Shown piece after piece: positions 11,908-26,900 of a stretch of 64,000 bases of DNA. The stretch is taken from contig CAJNDT010002057.1 of the NCBI GenBank assembly GCA_905221615.1, positions 186,001-250,000 of the forward strand. Direction: 5' to 3'. The DNA is from Symbiodinium sp. CCMP2592 (lineage: Eukaryota; Sar; Dinophyceae; Suessiales; Symbiodiniaceae). Each line of letters begins with the position of its first letter. The first letter of the stretch is position 1. The notes below the pieces were generated by a model. It searched no databases. It worked only from the letters and a program-made list of their open reading frames with translations, and was not told the DNA's origin. The position numbers were made by a program, and so were the translations under genes.

Positions 11908-14900
11908 CTGGCTCCAGGCCAGCAGATGTGGGTTTTCCGCTGCTTTATGTGTGTTTGGCTTTTGTTCTGGGGGTTGGAGGGGTAGGTGAGGGTGTATGTA
12001 GATCTGAGGCTCAAGGCTCAAAAACTCAGCGAGCCTTTGCACATGGCCAGATTCGGATTCCGGGCTCAAGGATGTCGATTCAACGTACTCCTAGTGGGAG
12101 GCCGCAGTTGAGGGGAACCCGCGCTTCTGACTGCTGCCCAGTGCACAGTCTAAGGGCCCATGTACTCATACAGTGTATGCGCTGGCCTCAAAGTAATTAC
12201 TCCCTATATGGGAGTTTCTGAAAATCGGGGACTCTAAAATAGTACCCTAAATAGTAGGATCCTTATGACAAGCACCCCCAAAATTTGGCACCCCTATCTT
12301 CGGAAACTCCCTAGTTAGGTGCATGGGGCCCGATGTGTATACTACTTGGGTACATGGACCCTTGGGGCAAATACTCCCAAAGAACACAGCCCCTGGCCTG
12401 AACCTCTTGGATCTTCGAGGACCGAGAAAGAAGGCCTAAATCATACCTCTACTCTTTTTTTTTGGGGGGGGGTCCTTATTATGATTATAGTATAATGGGC
12501 CCCAAAACACTCTTCTAATTCTTAAGGCCCCTATGTTTACGCCCAAGCCAAGAAGTCTCGATGAGGACGACTGAACACCTCAGCTATATGAACCGTACCA
12601 AGAGAGTATTTCAGAGCTTCTAGTTTGGATAGCATAGCCACCATGCCCTTCATAGATCAAACCCTGTTTGCTAAAGCTCGACTGGGCTTCAATTCAATCA
12701 GCGCGACCTGAAAACCCGAGACTGCAAGCCCCAAACCCCAAAATCCAAAGCCCCCACAGGCCCAAAACCTCAAAACGCCTAGAACCCTAAACCCAAACAC
12801 CACTCCTAAATCTAACGCAACTCGATAGACCCCGAACCCGGGACAGTGGCCTACCAACAGATCCGCCAGTTCGAACCTCACGGGGCTTCGTCGCGACAAG
12901 TCGCTAACTCTAAGGGTTCACGCGCACATCATTCCCTTGAGGTTTCTGTGGAATTGCTAAAATAGCTACAAGGATATTACCAGCGTTTGGCAGAGGGCAT
13001 GTACCTATGAAGTACGTACCGCTTAACCCAAAAATGAAAGGGTCTTAGGCAGGACAATATCTAGGGTTCTATGGTGTATAAGGGCTTTAGACTTTACAGT
13101 GATTGTTATGAGGCTTCGTATTGTAAAGGTTGACAAGCGATTTAATGTACTAACACCCTGTATGTTACATGCTTTGGCCCTATGGACTGTCGATATACGT
13201 CCGTTAGAGCCAAAGTGTATATATATATATATATATACATATACATATCAAGATATCAGAGTGTGTCTAAACCACTCAGAGGATCAGGGGACTCTGTTGG
13301 TAACCCCGCTTGGGTGGTACGAACTAGAAGTACTCGATCTGGCTTCGTGTTCAGTAACCGGTTCTCAAAAGCAGAAAATGAAAAGACGAGTCTTGTCGGT
13401 TCTCCCTCCACCATTGTCCCTAAATTCGAGTTTAATGATTTGGGGTTTGGGAACCCGCTGCTGAGCAAATTCGGGACGAGGTATGCTGTATGGGATGGGA
13501 GACGCAGCATCTACTTGCTGGAGTTTGGTATGTCGGATCCGAACCTTGGAAAACTTTCACTTCAAACAAAGGCACATGAATAACCGCTGGTCAAGACGCA
13601 TGTGATTGCGCAGGGAGATCACGATGAACTGAGCGTTCTTGGTGCGCTCCTGCAGCAATCTCTGGTGGAAGTGAAGTTGCATGTACAAGGTCGGTGCCGG
13701 GTTGAGATGCTGGCACATCAGGACAGGGATACCCATCAAGCAAAGCTCGCTTCTTGTGTGGGAGACGTTGCAACTGCTCATCGAAAATTAAAATTGTACT
13801 CGCTAACCATGTTCGCCCGAAGGCCGACAAATCCTAAACCTCCAGCCCTGCACCCTCTCCGCCCTCAGCCCGCCCTCTGAACCCCGAACCCTATCAGCCC
13901 GGGGCCCCCTTTTTGAAAGCGCTACAACCCTGAACCCGGCTTGCAATTTGAGGCAATGCAATGACATGAAGTTGGGTCCTTGATGTAGTTCGCGATGATC
14001 GACACATTTCTGAAGTCAAGTGCTGCATCGATCTCGTCCATGAAGTACAGCGGAGTCGGTCTGGCAGACAAAAGTGGTGATTGGAGCCTGATTGCCTGAG
14101 TTTGATGAGTGTATGTATCTAATATATACAAAATGGCCAGACACAATTCCTTTCGAAACAAGCCCTGAAGCCTTGATCACCCGAAAACTGAGTCTCACCT
14201 TGCGTTTATTCGGCTGGCACTGCGACCACACACCGAAGTCAACCATACGGCTTAGGGCCTCGTGGTTTAGAGTGTGTGGTTTAAGGTTTGGGATTGCATT
14301 TTTGAATCAACTTTAGGGTTTAGGAACGTGTCCATCTTAATTCGTAACTACAAGAGGTTCTGTGTATGCTGTATGTTACTCATACTACCGGGCAGAGTAT
14401 TGATGTTTTACTCAACTGTGGCACGGCCTAGCCTGGCCTCCCAAGTAACGTGTCAGTAGTCTCCGAGGCGCCTGAACTCTAAAAACCGTAAACACAAGCC
14501 ACAAGCCCCCTTCAAGCCTAAACGACCGTAGAAACGTAAGATCTATAAACCGTAGAACCCGACAACCTAACACCCCACAGTAGCCCTTTAACCCCTATAC
14601 CTGTAGCCGCAAAGACTTACCGCTTTAAGGAACTACATACATAGAAACCATAATCACCCGAAGCTGGTATATAGGTCTTTTCGGCTCCAGGTAAACCGTA
14701 ACACCCAAGAAACCCTCTACTGGCAAGATCCGACCCGAACATCGGCCTGTAGTGATGCAAAGCGAAGACCAAAGACAAGGAGGCCAGGGTCTTCTCCTCA
14801 GAATTTATGGCAATTTAGGGCTTAGGAAGTCTAGGGTTTCGGGTTGGGGGCTTAGGGTTTAGAAAGTTTAGGAAGCTTAGGGTTTAGGAAATTTAGGATT

Positions 14901-17900
14901 TGGGATCTAAACCTTCTATAAGGGATGGCTTCGATAAGGGATTCGGGTACGGGTGCGGTCCTGTGTAGGCTTTGGTACGATAAGGTCAGGGTTTGGGGAC
15001 TTCAGAGCTTGTTGGTGCAGGACTTTAGGGCTTTAGTAGGGTCGAGGGTTGACGGCTTTGGGGTTCGGGCCTTGGATCAGAGTCCAAAGTTTCTACTGGT
15101 CTGACTACCCTAAGGGTGCATGCGACGAGTCAAACAATATATACACCGAAAAACCTGAATCCAAACGCTTATCGGGGCCAGCCAAGTGCCATGGGATTGA
15201 ACTTTGGGGCAGTGTCGGTATGGTTTATTCCTCTGTCTGCGGAAGGTACCTTCATTTGTGGTGCTAAACAATGTAGCAGCCATCATTTTACCCGTGGCTA
15301 TGATGCACATGAACCCTTCTTACGAACGAATTAGCTACTTCACATGCTGGTGCTGTGTGTCTACGAGTCTACGAGCTGACGTCGGCCATTATGAAGATTG
15401 AGCTGGGCATCCATGAACCTGCAACGATGCTACGCGCTGGGTCTTGGAGGCACGGCTGCTGCTCTTCTAGCGAGTCACCTACAGTCGTCTTATGCAGAAC
15501 CGTGCTGCAGCAGTCACTGCAGTGCTTTACCATGGACTGCTGAGCGTGTTCAACTGTGAATTCTGTTGCTGCGGTCCCTCTACTAAGGATTGCAACTATT
15601 TTGGTACGAAATTGTGCGGGCAGTGATTTCCAGCCACTTCAACGTCCACGAGCCGAAAAGATCCAGAATCCTGGTCAGCTCTATCACCAACCATCCGAAT
15701 TTCATACATCCAGATCCGTCCGGTGAAACTCGCCTTAAGTGGAACTCTCGGGTGAGCCATGACATTTCTGATATGGGTGGCCGGTAGCGAGTTAAAGCAG
15801 ATGACAAATCAACCCTGAGCTCTAAACAATAAGATGACATCCTTACGGTTTATGATGAACACCCTGCATTACCTATTAAGGACCCTAGACTATGGGATCT
15901 ATGGTATATATTCAACCTTATTGTGTGTAATGCAGGATTTGTTTCATCAACCGTTTCAGTGGCCCAGTGGCGCCACCGGACAGGTTGGTGATCTGCTTCC
16001 AACCTCGGCAGCAATGCAACAAACAGCCTTTCCTAATGCCATATGGTGTATATTGTTCAGTTCGAGCCGTTGGGGCTTTGGGCCATTGGACCCAACAGCT
16101 TTTGGGCTTGAGTCTAAGTCAGTGTGCCTCTACATAAATTCCGTACAGCTGCAACAGTACACGGGTTGCCGGGGTTAGATTCCAGCCTCTGAGATTCGGT
16201 GGTGCAAGGTGGCAAGAGGCATTCTACAATGCCAATGATTCGATGCATATGCAACATTCTCACGGCTGTGCTCTACGTCCTCGGAGGTGGCGATAAATAA
16301 ACCCAAGCAGGTAGTTCTCTTTGAAGCTACCACGCTATACGACCCAAGAGGGCCTTCAATCGAAAACGCCTAAACTCGGAGCCACCCTCACCCGCTAAAA
16401 GCTCAACATAGAGAAACCCTGAACCCGCCAAACCCTGACACTGAACCACAGCTTACCTTGAACCCCAAGCTCTCAACCCTCCCTTAGGGCCGTGCTCTTC
16501 TTCGGAGGCCGGACGCTGAAGTGGATGCCCTCATTGAAGGGGTCCAAGGTGTCGACCTGGGGGGCTTCTGTATGTCGGCCACTCAAGGGGTTCGATACCC
16601 AGGTCCCTTTCAGGATCCAAAAGTAGATCCCGCAAGGGGTGTTCCTACAAGGTAGTATCCTTCAGAAGAATAGGGTCCTCAAAACATGGGTTCTGCTTTT
16701 TGAATCCTCCCGGGAGTTTAGGGTTAAGGGTTTATTCGATAAGGGTTCTGTCAGGGTTGCGCAAGGTTTCGTTAGGGGCTCTGTAGGGGTTCTGAAAAAG
16801 GCTCTATAAGGATTCTTTCAAAGGCTCTGCAAGGGTTCAACACGGGTAGAGTAAAGGTGTTATAAGGGTTGGACTGTGTAAGGAGTCGATAAGGGCGTTT
16901 CATTGTTCGTAAATATGCATTGGCGATCCGAAGGGCTTAGGACTTGTGTGTGTGTGTGTGTTCTCTGTGTAGCTGCTCTGCTTTTCTTGATTTGATTTGA
17001 GAGGCTAGGAACCGTGTTCAGCTCGCTCAGGGTCTCTTGTTTGTTGTGACTTTGAGGAATACACCAGCGTCGCGCTGCATTATCCGGGTTTCGCGGCTTT
17101 GGACTTTCAGTCTAGCGGAATCTTGAGGCTTCGGGATCAAGGTTTGCTGCTTTGCGGCCACGAGTACCCACGGCCTGCTGAACTCCACATCTCAACCCTG
17201 CAAACCTTCCTCCCAAAACTTCCGAGACCGTAAACCGAAGCCCCACATCCGAACACCTGCAACCCCTGTAATTCTTCAAAAATTCCTGAGAAGACTCGTC
17301 GCACAAACCTGTTCCAGAACATGAACAATTTCAGCGAGCCCTACACCAACCTCCTCCAACCCCTCCTAAAAAATACCCCCGTCCCTCCACCTTCCTCCCA
17401 GCCCTTCTTAAATTGAACCTAAACGGCCCTAACCGGCCCTCAACTCCGAAACCCCAAAGAAACCGCGAGGTGCCCACGAGCTCAAGCTCGGCATCGCCGC
17501 CGAGGGTGATCATCTGGTACATCTCCTCACAACGAGCTCTTCTTTTTCATGGTGGGTTTATCTAGAGTTTAGGCTTCAGAGGGTTTGGAGGTGAGACTTT
17601 AAGCTCCCTCTTTCCGATGGTTGCTGTCATGGTCTTCCGGGCATGCAACATCGGGGCCGTACTAATTAATGAGAAGGCGAGCGCGCAAATTGAGACACGA
17701 TAAATTCCGAGAGGGTCCCAGTACCCAAATAGTAAAATAGAAGGGTTGTAGGTCCCAAAATCCATGCGTGTCCCCTGAGTGGCTTTTGGACCTTGAAACC
17801 CTGCCATTTGGGTACTTGGACCCTTACTCAAAGGGTCATGGGACTTGGCAACTATAGAGGGTTATAAACGAGGTAACTATACTTATATAGTTACTTGTAA

Positions 17901-20900
17901 CCCAAATTGAAGTACTTATAACCCTACTGACAAAGTCCCATGATCCTCCAATTAGGGTTCTGCGCAGAGTGTTAAGATGGAGCAGGCTGCAAGGCTAAAA
18001 GGCCATCGCCTTCGAGCCCAGGAACTTCGAACGCCTGGAACGGATCAGGTTCGTAGGGTTTAGGACCGTTTAGGGTTCTTTATGGATTTTTTGGGGTTTA
18101 TCTTTTTTGCGCCGTGTAGGGTTTGGGTTTACGGACGTTTAGGGTTAAGGGTTTAGGGTGAATTTAGGCCATGAGGCGTGCACCCGACGGCATAAATCGT
18201 CAAACATCCTGACATCGAAGTCACCAGAACGTGAAGGCACAAACCCGAGAAGAGTCCTTCAGCTTCATGGAGATCACCGAGAATCCTCCAGTCATCATTG
18301 CTTTTTTTGTGCTTTCAATTTTGTATTGTAGGGGGTTGCTATCGGGAGTCACAGCAGGATTGGTGTTGTAGGGAGGGGCTGGCACATTGAGTTTGAAAAG
18401 TCGACGACACGTCTCAGCCACTCATGTCCTCTCTTGCGCGTAATGTGCTCCGACAGTGAAGGGCAAATTGGGGCAAAAACCCTAAAACAAACTCAGCGGG
18501 TATGCGAAGAGTGCCTGCTGGGCCGTCGATTCAACGCTAATCCTGACGACCAAACCAAGCCGCCATTAGGAAAGTTGAAAGTGCCGAGACTTCGAGCAAT
18601 TCGAACGAAACTTCGAACTCCAAATCCCAAACCAATTAACGTAATACACACTCAACCCCAAGACCTAAACCCAAATAGAATCTAAACTCAGGACCTCAAC
18701 CCAAAACACAAATACAAACTTTAGGACTGATGCAGACAGCACATGCACACCTGAAACCTCACACCCTACAGCCAACCTTAACACACTCGAACCCGAAACC
18801 CCTGACACCTCTAATGCTCCTGAACCCTCACCCCCCACAGCACCTAATAAAAACACCCTACTCTGTTGTCTCAGGGCGATCCTTCCATGAACTCTTTCAT
18901 TCGCTGCTGCCGGAGGCGTTCTAGCGTGCGGCGCGCGTCCTTCGAGCTGTTCTGAAATAAACAGCAGCGTAGGGTTTTCGGCTTCGGGCTGCGGGATTTG
19001 GGCTTCCTGTTTTTTGTGCTTAGGGGTTTAGGTGCTTGGTCTGGTGTTGACGGGTATAGAGTTTAGGGTAAGTTTGGGGCTGATCTAGCCGGTCTTGGTT
19101 CTTGGTGGTGTACTATTACAAGGGTTCTATAAAAGTCCAGGGCTCAATTTCATGTTTCGGGTGGCTCTCCGGTTGGAGCTTCGTGATTCGGGCGTCGGAT
19201 ATATGACTTTCGATTCGGGTTTGGGACCATAGCGCCTCAATGTGGCTAAAACGGGGATGAAGTGTGCATCTGAATAGTGGCAGCGACAAGAGTTTCGGGT
19301 GCTTACTTTTCCAATGCCTCAATGGAGACAAGCAAGGCTACTTTCATTTTGAGAGTGGTGGGGCCCAGCTCCATGTCGTGGATTTCGGTGTCCTCTCGAG
19401 CATTGTGCACTTGCTCGTAGTCACCAAGACGTGCACGATGCTCACCATCAGCACGTCGAAAGTCCTGCACAGGTGTAGCTCACGGCTTACCATGGCGGCA
19501 CTTCACTCTGAACTCATAAAGACTTCGGGACCCTTGTGTTGTAGAATCCTGTGCCCTCATACTCTCGGAGGCTCTCGCACCAGGCTGCACAACGATGTTC
19601 CGTCTGGGGGTCGGGGGCTCGTCTTGGTTTAAAAGCCGTAACTTCAACGATCCTTTCAAGTATTCCGCAACATCAGTAGTGAGCTCTCCAGCTTGACAGT
19701 CTGTGCTTGACTCAGAGGAGATTTCATACGAACATGACACCAATTTAGGGATAACAGCCTGCCTTCAACAACAACGACTTTCGAAAGTCAGCAATGAAGC
19801 GGTGGCAGTGGCATGGTGGTGACTTACAGAGTAGCATTCATGTACATCTCCACATATGCGCATATAGTTGTATCTATGTATATATGCGCACGCACACTCA
19901 CACATACGTATGAGTGCATGTTATATGTATACAAATACCTGGAAACAACAATGTTATAGGTGTGTGCAGATATGTATACAGTGTAAAACTATCCTGTGTG
20001 CAAGTTATAGGAACACATACACACACACAACATAGATGTACATGTACATATCAACGACCAGATGCATAAGCATAAATTGCAAACGAACCAATGTGAACAC
20101 CTATGAACAAACGCGCAATACACACATATACATAAAATGTATACAGATGTGTATATACACATCTATAGGCATGTACGCAGACAGACAGACAAACATACAC
20201 ACATACGGACATACATATGAGCGAATACAGCTGAGGCATATTGCTCAGGTTGGTCCTCAAGCATCAGGGGGTCGCCCTCTGCGATAGCTTGGCAGGTTAT
20301 ATACTCCAAACCCTCGACCTCATAGCTTCATACCATAGCTCTATGGAACTATTTCTCACAACGTCGACCCGCCTGGCTCTTTTGCCCCTAAAAACTTGTT
20401 GTAGAGGGTTTTGTGCTGCAGGGTAGAGGCATAGGGCCTGGGGTGTGAAGTTTGCAGGGTTTAGTTAGGACTTTAGGGATTATGGTTTTGTCGGTTTGGG
20501 GTTGAGGGCAGAACAAGTATGCTTGAACTCTGGAACCGGCATAATGGCAAGGTCACTCCTTTACGGTCCGTTGAAAACTCTACCTACGAACAAGAGACTC
20601 AACATCGCCAACCAGCCCATAGCCTATGTTAGTGTAAGGTTGGTTTAGGGTCTTTGGGGTTTAGGGTTAGTAGTACCATAGCCTTATATTATTATCCAGG
20701 GGAATTTAGGGTCTAGGGCTTAGGGCAAGTAAGACCAAACAAGAAGGCCTCGATTGCGCCAAGGTTGGGCTTGAGGTTCTTGATGTTGGCCTTTGAGGCT
20801 TCAGGCTTATCCCTGCTTATCCAGTGCGTGGGGAAACTAAAGATTAACCTTCGGGATTATGTAGGGATCATACCCAAAATGGTTCAAGCTTACCCACTCG

Positions 20901-23900
20901 GCTACCATGTCTTGGTGTCTGGGATCCGGGTCCTCGTTTTGTCGGGCTTTTAGGGTCTAGGGCCTCAGGTTTCCTAGTGTTGTGTGGTCAGATGGGAGTT
21001 TCTGAAAATAAGGGTACCATATTTTGGGTTCCTTATAATAAGGATCCTACTATTTAGGGTACCATATCAAGGTCCCCCTATTTTCGGAAACTCCCAGATG
21101 GTGGGGGCTGATCGATCGGTGTTGAGGCTTCGGCGCTTCTGGGTTCGGGCAACCCAGAGAGCCCAATACCCCTTAATTAAAAATTATGGCGTAAATTATA
21201 TAGGGCTTCATATTATGATTTAAGCTATATTCCTTAATTAAGGGGTATTGGGCTCTCTGGGAACATGGTTGCGCCGACTCGAGACCTCCGCAAAACCCTA
21301 GACAGGTTGCACACTTGAGGGCCTGTGCCGTGGCCATTCACAGGCACGGTTATCATCACTGAAGCTAAATGCAAGACAGTCATGTTCAGCCGTTTCTTCC
21401 AAATCACGAAGACATCCGATTTGGGTTCTTGCTAAGGTTAAGAAAATCTGTTGCCTGTTAACTCTGGAAATGCTGTATTTCCTAAATATGCGTTTCAGAT
21501 CCGTTTGGGATCCGTTTGGGGATCCGTTTTGGATCCGTTTCGGATCCGTTTTGGATCCGTGTGGGTTGCGTTTGGGGCCCCAGCCCCGGAACACCAAAAC
21601 GGATTTGCAACGGGCCCCAGACGGAACCCCTGACGGGTCCGCAGGCGGGTCCCCCAGATGGGTCCCCGGCGGGTCGCCGAAACCACGAATCCCTCGAGAG
21701 GGATCCGTTTTTAATCCGTTTTGGATCCGTTTTTAATCCGTTTTGGATCCGTTTTGAATGCGTTTTGGATCCGTTTTGGGTCCGTTTTGGATCCGTTTGG
21801 GGCCCCAGCCCCGGAACACCAAAACGGATTTGCAGCGGGCCCCAGACGGACCCCCTGACGGGTCCGCAGGCGGATCCCCCAGACGAATTTGTCGGCGGGT
21901 CGCCGAAACCACGAATCCCTCGAGAGGGATCCGTTTTTAATCCATTTTGGAACCGTTTTGGATGCGTTTTGGATCCGTTTGGGGACCCAAGCCCCGGGAC
22001 CCCAAAACGGATCCAAAACGGATCCAAAACGGATCCAAAACGGACCCAAAACGGATCCAAAACGCATCCAAAACGGATCCAAAACGGATTTAAAACGGAT
22101 CCAAAGCGGATTAAAAACGGATCCCTCTCGAGGGATTCGTGGTTTCGGCGACCCGCCGAGAACCCATCTGGGGGACCCGCCTGCGGACCCGTCAGGGGGT
22201 CCGTTTGGGGCCCGTTGCAAATCCGTTTTGGGGCTGGGGCCCCAAACGGATCCAAAACGGATCCAAAACGCATCCAAAACGGATCCAAAACGCATCCAAA
22301 ACGGATCCAAAACGCATCCAAAACGGACCTGCGAAAACGCATGCATTCCAAACGGATTACCAAACGCATTCCCCCATGCATCCAAAACGGATTCTAAACG
22401 GATTATTAGGCTTCTGCGCCCCAACCCAGTGTTAGCAGAACCAGATTTTCATAATGCTAAGGAATTTTATGTAAGCTACCACAATCCGGATCTACCTTAA
22501 CGTGAACCCAGCAATGGCAGTGCAGACTCTCGCATTGAAATTGAAATCACGCTGTCTTGACAAGGCGAGGCCTCACCGCTGGCCTGTTAGAAACCCCGAC
22601 ATGTGAACACACCGACCCTTGAAGCATCAAGTCCAAAAAGAACCCGAAGCTAGCGACAAGGGTACGCATACCGATGCGTAGAAGAACAGGCATGTGTTAC
22701 CGTCTATGGGCCGTGCAAAATTATCCCAGCAGTGCTTGCTTAGTCAAACCCGAAAGTTTCATACAGTAAAACAGCACGAGTTCGGTTATCACGGCTCCTC
22801 TCACTCCATCAAGCTGCGAATGTACCCGGCGTAAACCTGGACCTCAAGTCTTGGACGGCTTCAAGGCAAAAAGGGCCTCCAGCGTGGCGATGCGGTCCTC
22901 GACCTCATCACGGGGCACCTGCGGTTTGGACTTTCGGGTGTTTGGTTGCCGGACTCCTAAATACCTGTACCGGGGGTGAAATATATGCTTCGTTACGAGA
23001 AGCACGTAGTTGCTTGGCCTAGGCACAGTCAAGGGTTCAGGGCTTGCCCTAAGGCTCCATAGTAGTTCCTTTTTGGGGTTCATATTTAGAAACCTATAAG
23101 GAAATCCCAAAAAGGAACTACTAACTACTATGGAGCCTATGGGTAGAGTGCAACTAAAGCATCTAGGCTTTAGCGCCCGCGATGTTGAGCGCCGGAGCTT
23201 CGATGCCATGGAAAAGCTTCAGCCTGCGGAACACAAACCCCAAAGTCAAAAGCTGGTAAGAGTGATAACTCAGTGTGAACCTTAGATTTGGGACGTGATC
23301 AAGCTACTTCTGTCAATGGCCCAAACCGGAGCCACTCCAGACATATGCGATATCGCCAGTCTTCGTCATAAACACAAATCAACAGGAAGCATCGTCCCTC
23401 TATCGGTAACCGGGCAGGCTCGACAACATGATCCCGATTATACTCCAAATCCTAAGGTTGACTACCCTAAACCTTGAAGATTATTATTACATGGGAGTTT
23501 CCGAAAATTAGGGGTACCTTATTCTGGGGGCCTTATAAAGGATCCTACTATTTAGGGTACTATATTCGAGTCCCCTATTTTCGGAGACTCCCACATTTGT
23601 ACTTGGCGTTCTTCTGGTTGGCTCTCAGGACGTTAATTTTTGCGGTGACTACCGTAAAACCTAACCCTTTCATTAGATCCCTTTAAGGAGTGACTGAGCC
23701 CCAGCCAGCCTTGCCCAGCTCCTTCTCAGAGAGCTCCTCTGCAACCGCCTTGCGCGCAAGCTCCTGACCGCTCTTACCGTCCAGGGTTTTCAGGTTTAGG
23801 GTACAGTTTAGGATTTATACGGTTTATAGGGTTTATAGGATTTATCGGGTTTAGGTTTAGGGCCTGAAAATACGAGGGTTAAGGGTTAAGATATGTAGGG

Positions 23901-26900
23901 GTTAAGATTTCTACCTATACTGTTGCTGGCTAGCCAAATGGCCCCAAACGCCCTGAACCCGAAGCTTAACTGCTCACAGGGATCCGGCCAGAACACCCAG
24001 ATTCAAACAGCCATCAAACCTCATTTAAGCCACTAGTTGAAGCAGATATTGACCTAAGAAAATCCTAACTCCCTAAATTCTAAACCCAAACCCGAAACCT
24101 AAGCGCCAAGCAAGTTCCTCCAACTTTCCGGCAGAACCGGCTGCTTCTCTGAGCTCTTTCCTGAGGTGAAAATGCAAAGTAGGAGGAAATCGAGCTGTGG
24201 GTGTCGGTTTAACATTTGGTGTGCCATCGTCTTGGTCTTTCTGTGGGCCCTTAGGGTTACCTATTTTTGGTCGGGCTTTGTCGGGCTTGAGGCTGGTTTG
24301 TAGGGCTGAGGCAGCACAAAGTCAACACAGCACTCGGTGTAGATATGCGCGTTCTACATGTCGGGTATGCCTGAATTTTGGAATGCTGCAATTTGCAGTC
24401 CTTTTGCAGCAGAACATTCTTTGCACGGATGTTTGATGGCAATCTTTGGAACGACGAGTTTTCCAGGATGACACGCCTCCCTCTTCATCAATCGTGAAGC
24501 GCATTTCCAAGGTAGACCTGGCGTATGAGGCCAAAAAGTTTAAGTTCTCCCATTGGCTCTTTTTGTGGGATTGGGAAATTGGGACGACATGGCTTCGGGG
24601 CTTTAGCTATAAACAAAAATCAATATGGGCTGAAAGAATTTCCTACTAGAAGTAATGAGGAATCTAACGGAACACTTTCACCAATGCTACCCATCCTTCA
24701 GAACTCACTGACTCTGTTACCTCAAGAAGACAACTGTGTTCGTGACAGAAGCATAGAGACGATGAAAACCTACGGACAAACATCAGCATCGCCATCGACA
24801 TGATCAGCATCATTATCCTGCTTGTCTTATGACCTGCGGCGACGGTAGTATATCTGGACTCTCTGGACTAGAGAACCCTTATCAAATCCCTGCCCCCAAG
24901 TCTTATTGGAGCACGTCTCTGAACCGTATAGAATCCCATATAAACCTATCTTCGACAACCCGGTTCGACCCCTTACGAAACCCTAAAACCCAAATCCTAA
25001 ACCCCTAAACCCTAAACCCTGAATCCTACACCCTAAACCCTAGACCCTCCTAAGTTCGACTCCCAGTCTCAGGAAGTCCAAGGGAAGCTGGGCATAGTCT
25101 TTGCGCGCTTCCTGAGACCCAGCGCTGAGAGCATCTTACGGCCCGGGCCACACAAGAACACAGGGGCCAACTACTGTAGTTAGATCAGACTTTGGCAAGG
25201 TTTGACATAGTGATTAAAAATCAGAAAGGAAACCGCAATAATGTATCGGCCTAACTAGTTTGAACAGGGTTTTGGGGTATATCTCATAGTGACTGAAAAT
25301 AAAAAAGGATCCGACAAAAGGATTCATTAATGAGGTAGGCTCAGGTGCAGCCCTAAGCCTCAACGCGAAACCTCAGAGCCCCAAACCCTACGAAACCCAC
25401 GAGCCCTGAACCCCTAAAGCATAAACCCCCTAAGCCCTAATCCCTAAACCCAGAACCCTGAAAGCACACTTACCTTAAGCTTTTCCACCGGGCCCTGGAT
25501 GCCACCATGTCAAAATCAACGGACCTCAGCTGGTCTGGTTCAGAACATGTGGGCCCGAGGACCCTCCAACTTGGGAGCCTTTGATGAAAACAGCGGACCT
25601 CCAAAATAGACCTCTACATCAACCCCTAAGCCCCTAAGACCCTCATAGAAGTCACGTATGAAACGCGGATGAATCCAAACACAACCCTCCTAATACCCCA
25701 ACCCCCTTAGACTGAAGAAACCCTAAACCCTATGAATCCACCCCATGTGCGAACCCTAAAGCCTAGGCACTGGACCCTAAACCCTAAACCCTGAACCCTA
25801 AACCCTAAACCCTGAACCCTAAACCCTAAACCCTGAACCCTAAGTCGTGGGGTCCTCCATCTTCCCCTTGCACGCGGACATGCGCGAGTGGAGCTCTCGA
25901 AGGGTTCGGGTCTTCTCCTGCCAAAGAAAGCTCTCAACTGACCCCCCCCCCAGCATTTCTAGGACTGTCCTTAACCCGGAATAACCTACCTTTTTCAGGG
26001 TTTATATAAAGAAATCATGGTATAAGGAACCCTGAAAAGGTAGGTTATTCAGGGTTAAGGGTTGCTTTAGGAATATTGGGGCTGAGGGAACAGAGGCTCG
26101 GAGGTTGAGGGTGCTTTCGGGGTTTAGCTTTCTCTTAACATGTCTTTCACAGATTAAAGGTGCAGACATCACGTTGCCAAAGCCAGCCGGACCACCACTC
26201 AAGACACTTTCGCCACCAAAGCGTACTGGAGGAATGCAACCCAGAACATGGCAGGCATCCAACGCTCGTAGCCCTGCGCAGCAACAGTAAACCTTGACAC
26301 ACTCAAAGGCCTGCATAGATTGCAACCAACAGACTTCCGACCAGTGCATGTATGCTGTGTGCTTGCGATGTAACGTATGCATGCATGCATGTATGGGAGC
26401 GTGTCTGTGTGCGTGTGTGTGTGTGTGTCAATGTGCACTGTGGCCTCCAATTCATTCACGAAGTCGACCTCTTGGCTCTTGAAATCGCTCGCCTTCTTGA
26501 TCACCTGGGTAAACGTGAAATGCATGTTTCTTGCTCAAGTTTAACTCGGTGTTCGACATTGCCAGTTCTTACTCTAGACTATTAAACCTTGGGTCACTGT
26601 AGGGGCTTTGCACAGGGATACTGATACATTTTGGGGTTACAGGACTAGGGTTCGTCATCATGTTCCTACACTAGGTCACTAGGACCCCACCGGTCTGCAT
26701 TGTAGTTTCTTTGTCAGTGTATCCAGTTTTGTGCTCAGGATCCGAAAAAGTATCCAAAAATAGGAAATACAATGGAGAGTATAGGTACTGATAGTTTGTG
26801 CTCTATATCGAGCTGCTCATCTTCTATGAAGAACACAAAATCACATGCCCTGACCCCAAAGAGTTACTCCGAGAGCGACTGTGGGCCTTTAAAGCATGGT

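Noticed and set aside
21482-22500. Several open frames of 200-300 codons on both strands
   Set aside because: They are translations of the GGATCCGTTTT repeat in every frame; the repeat unit has few stops. No domain is visible.
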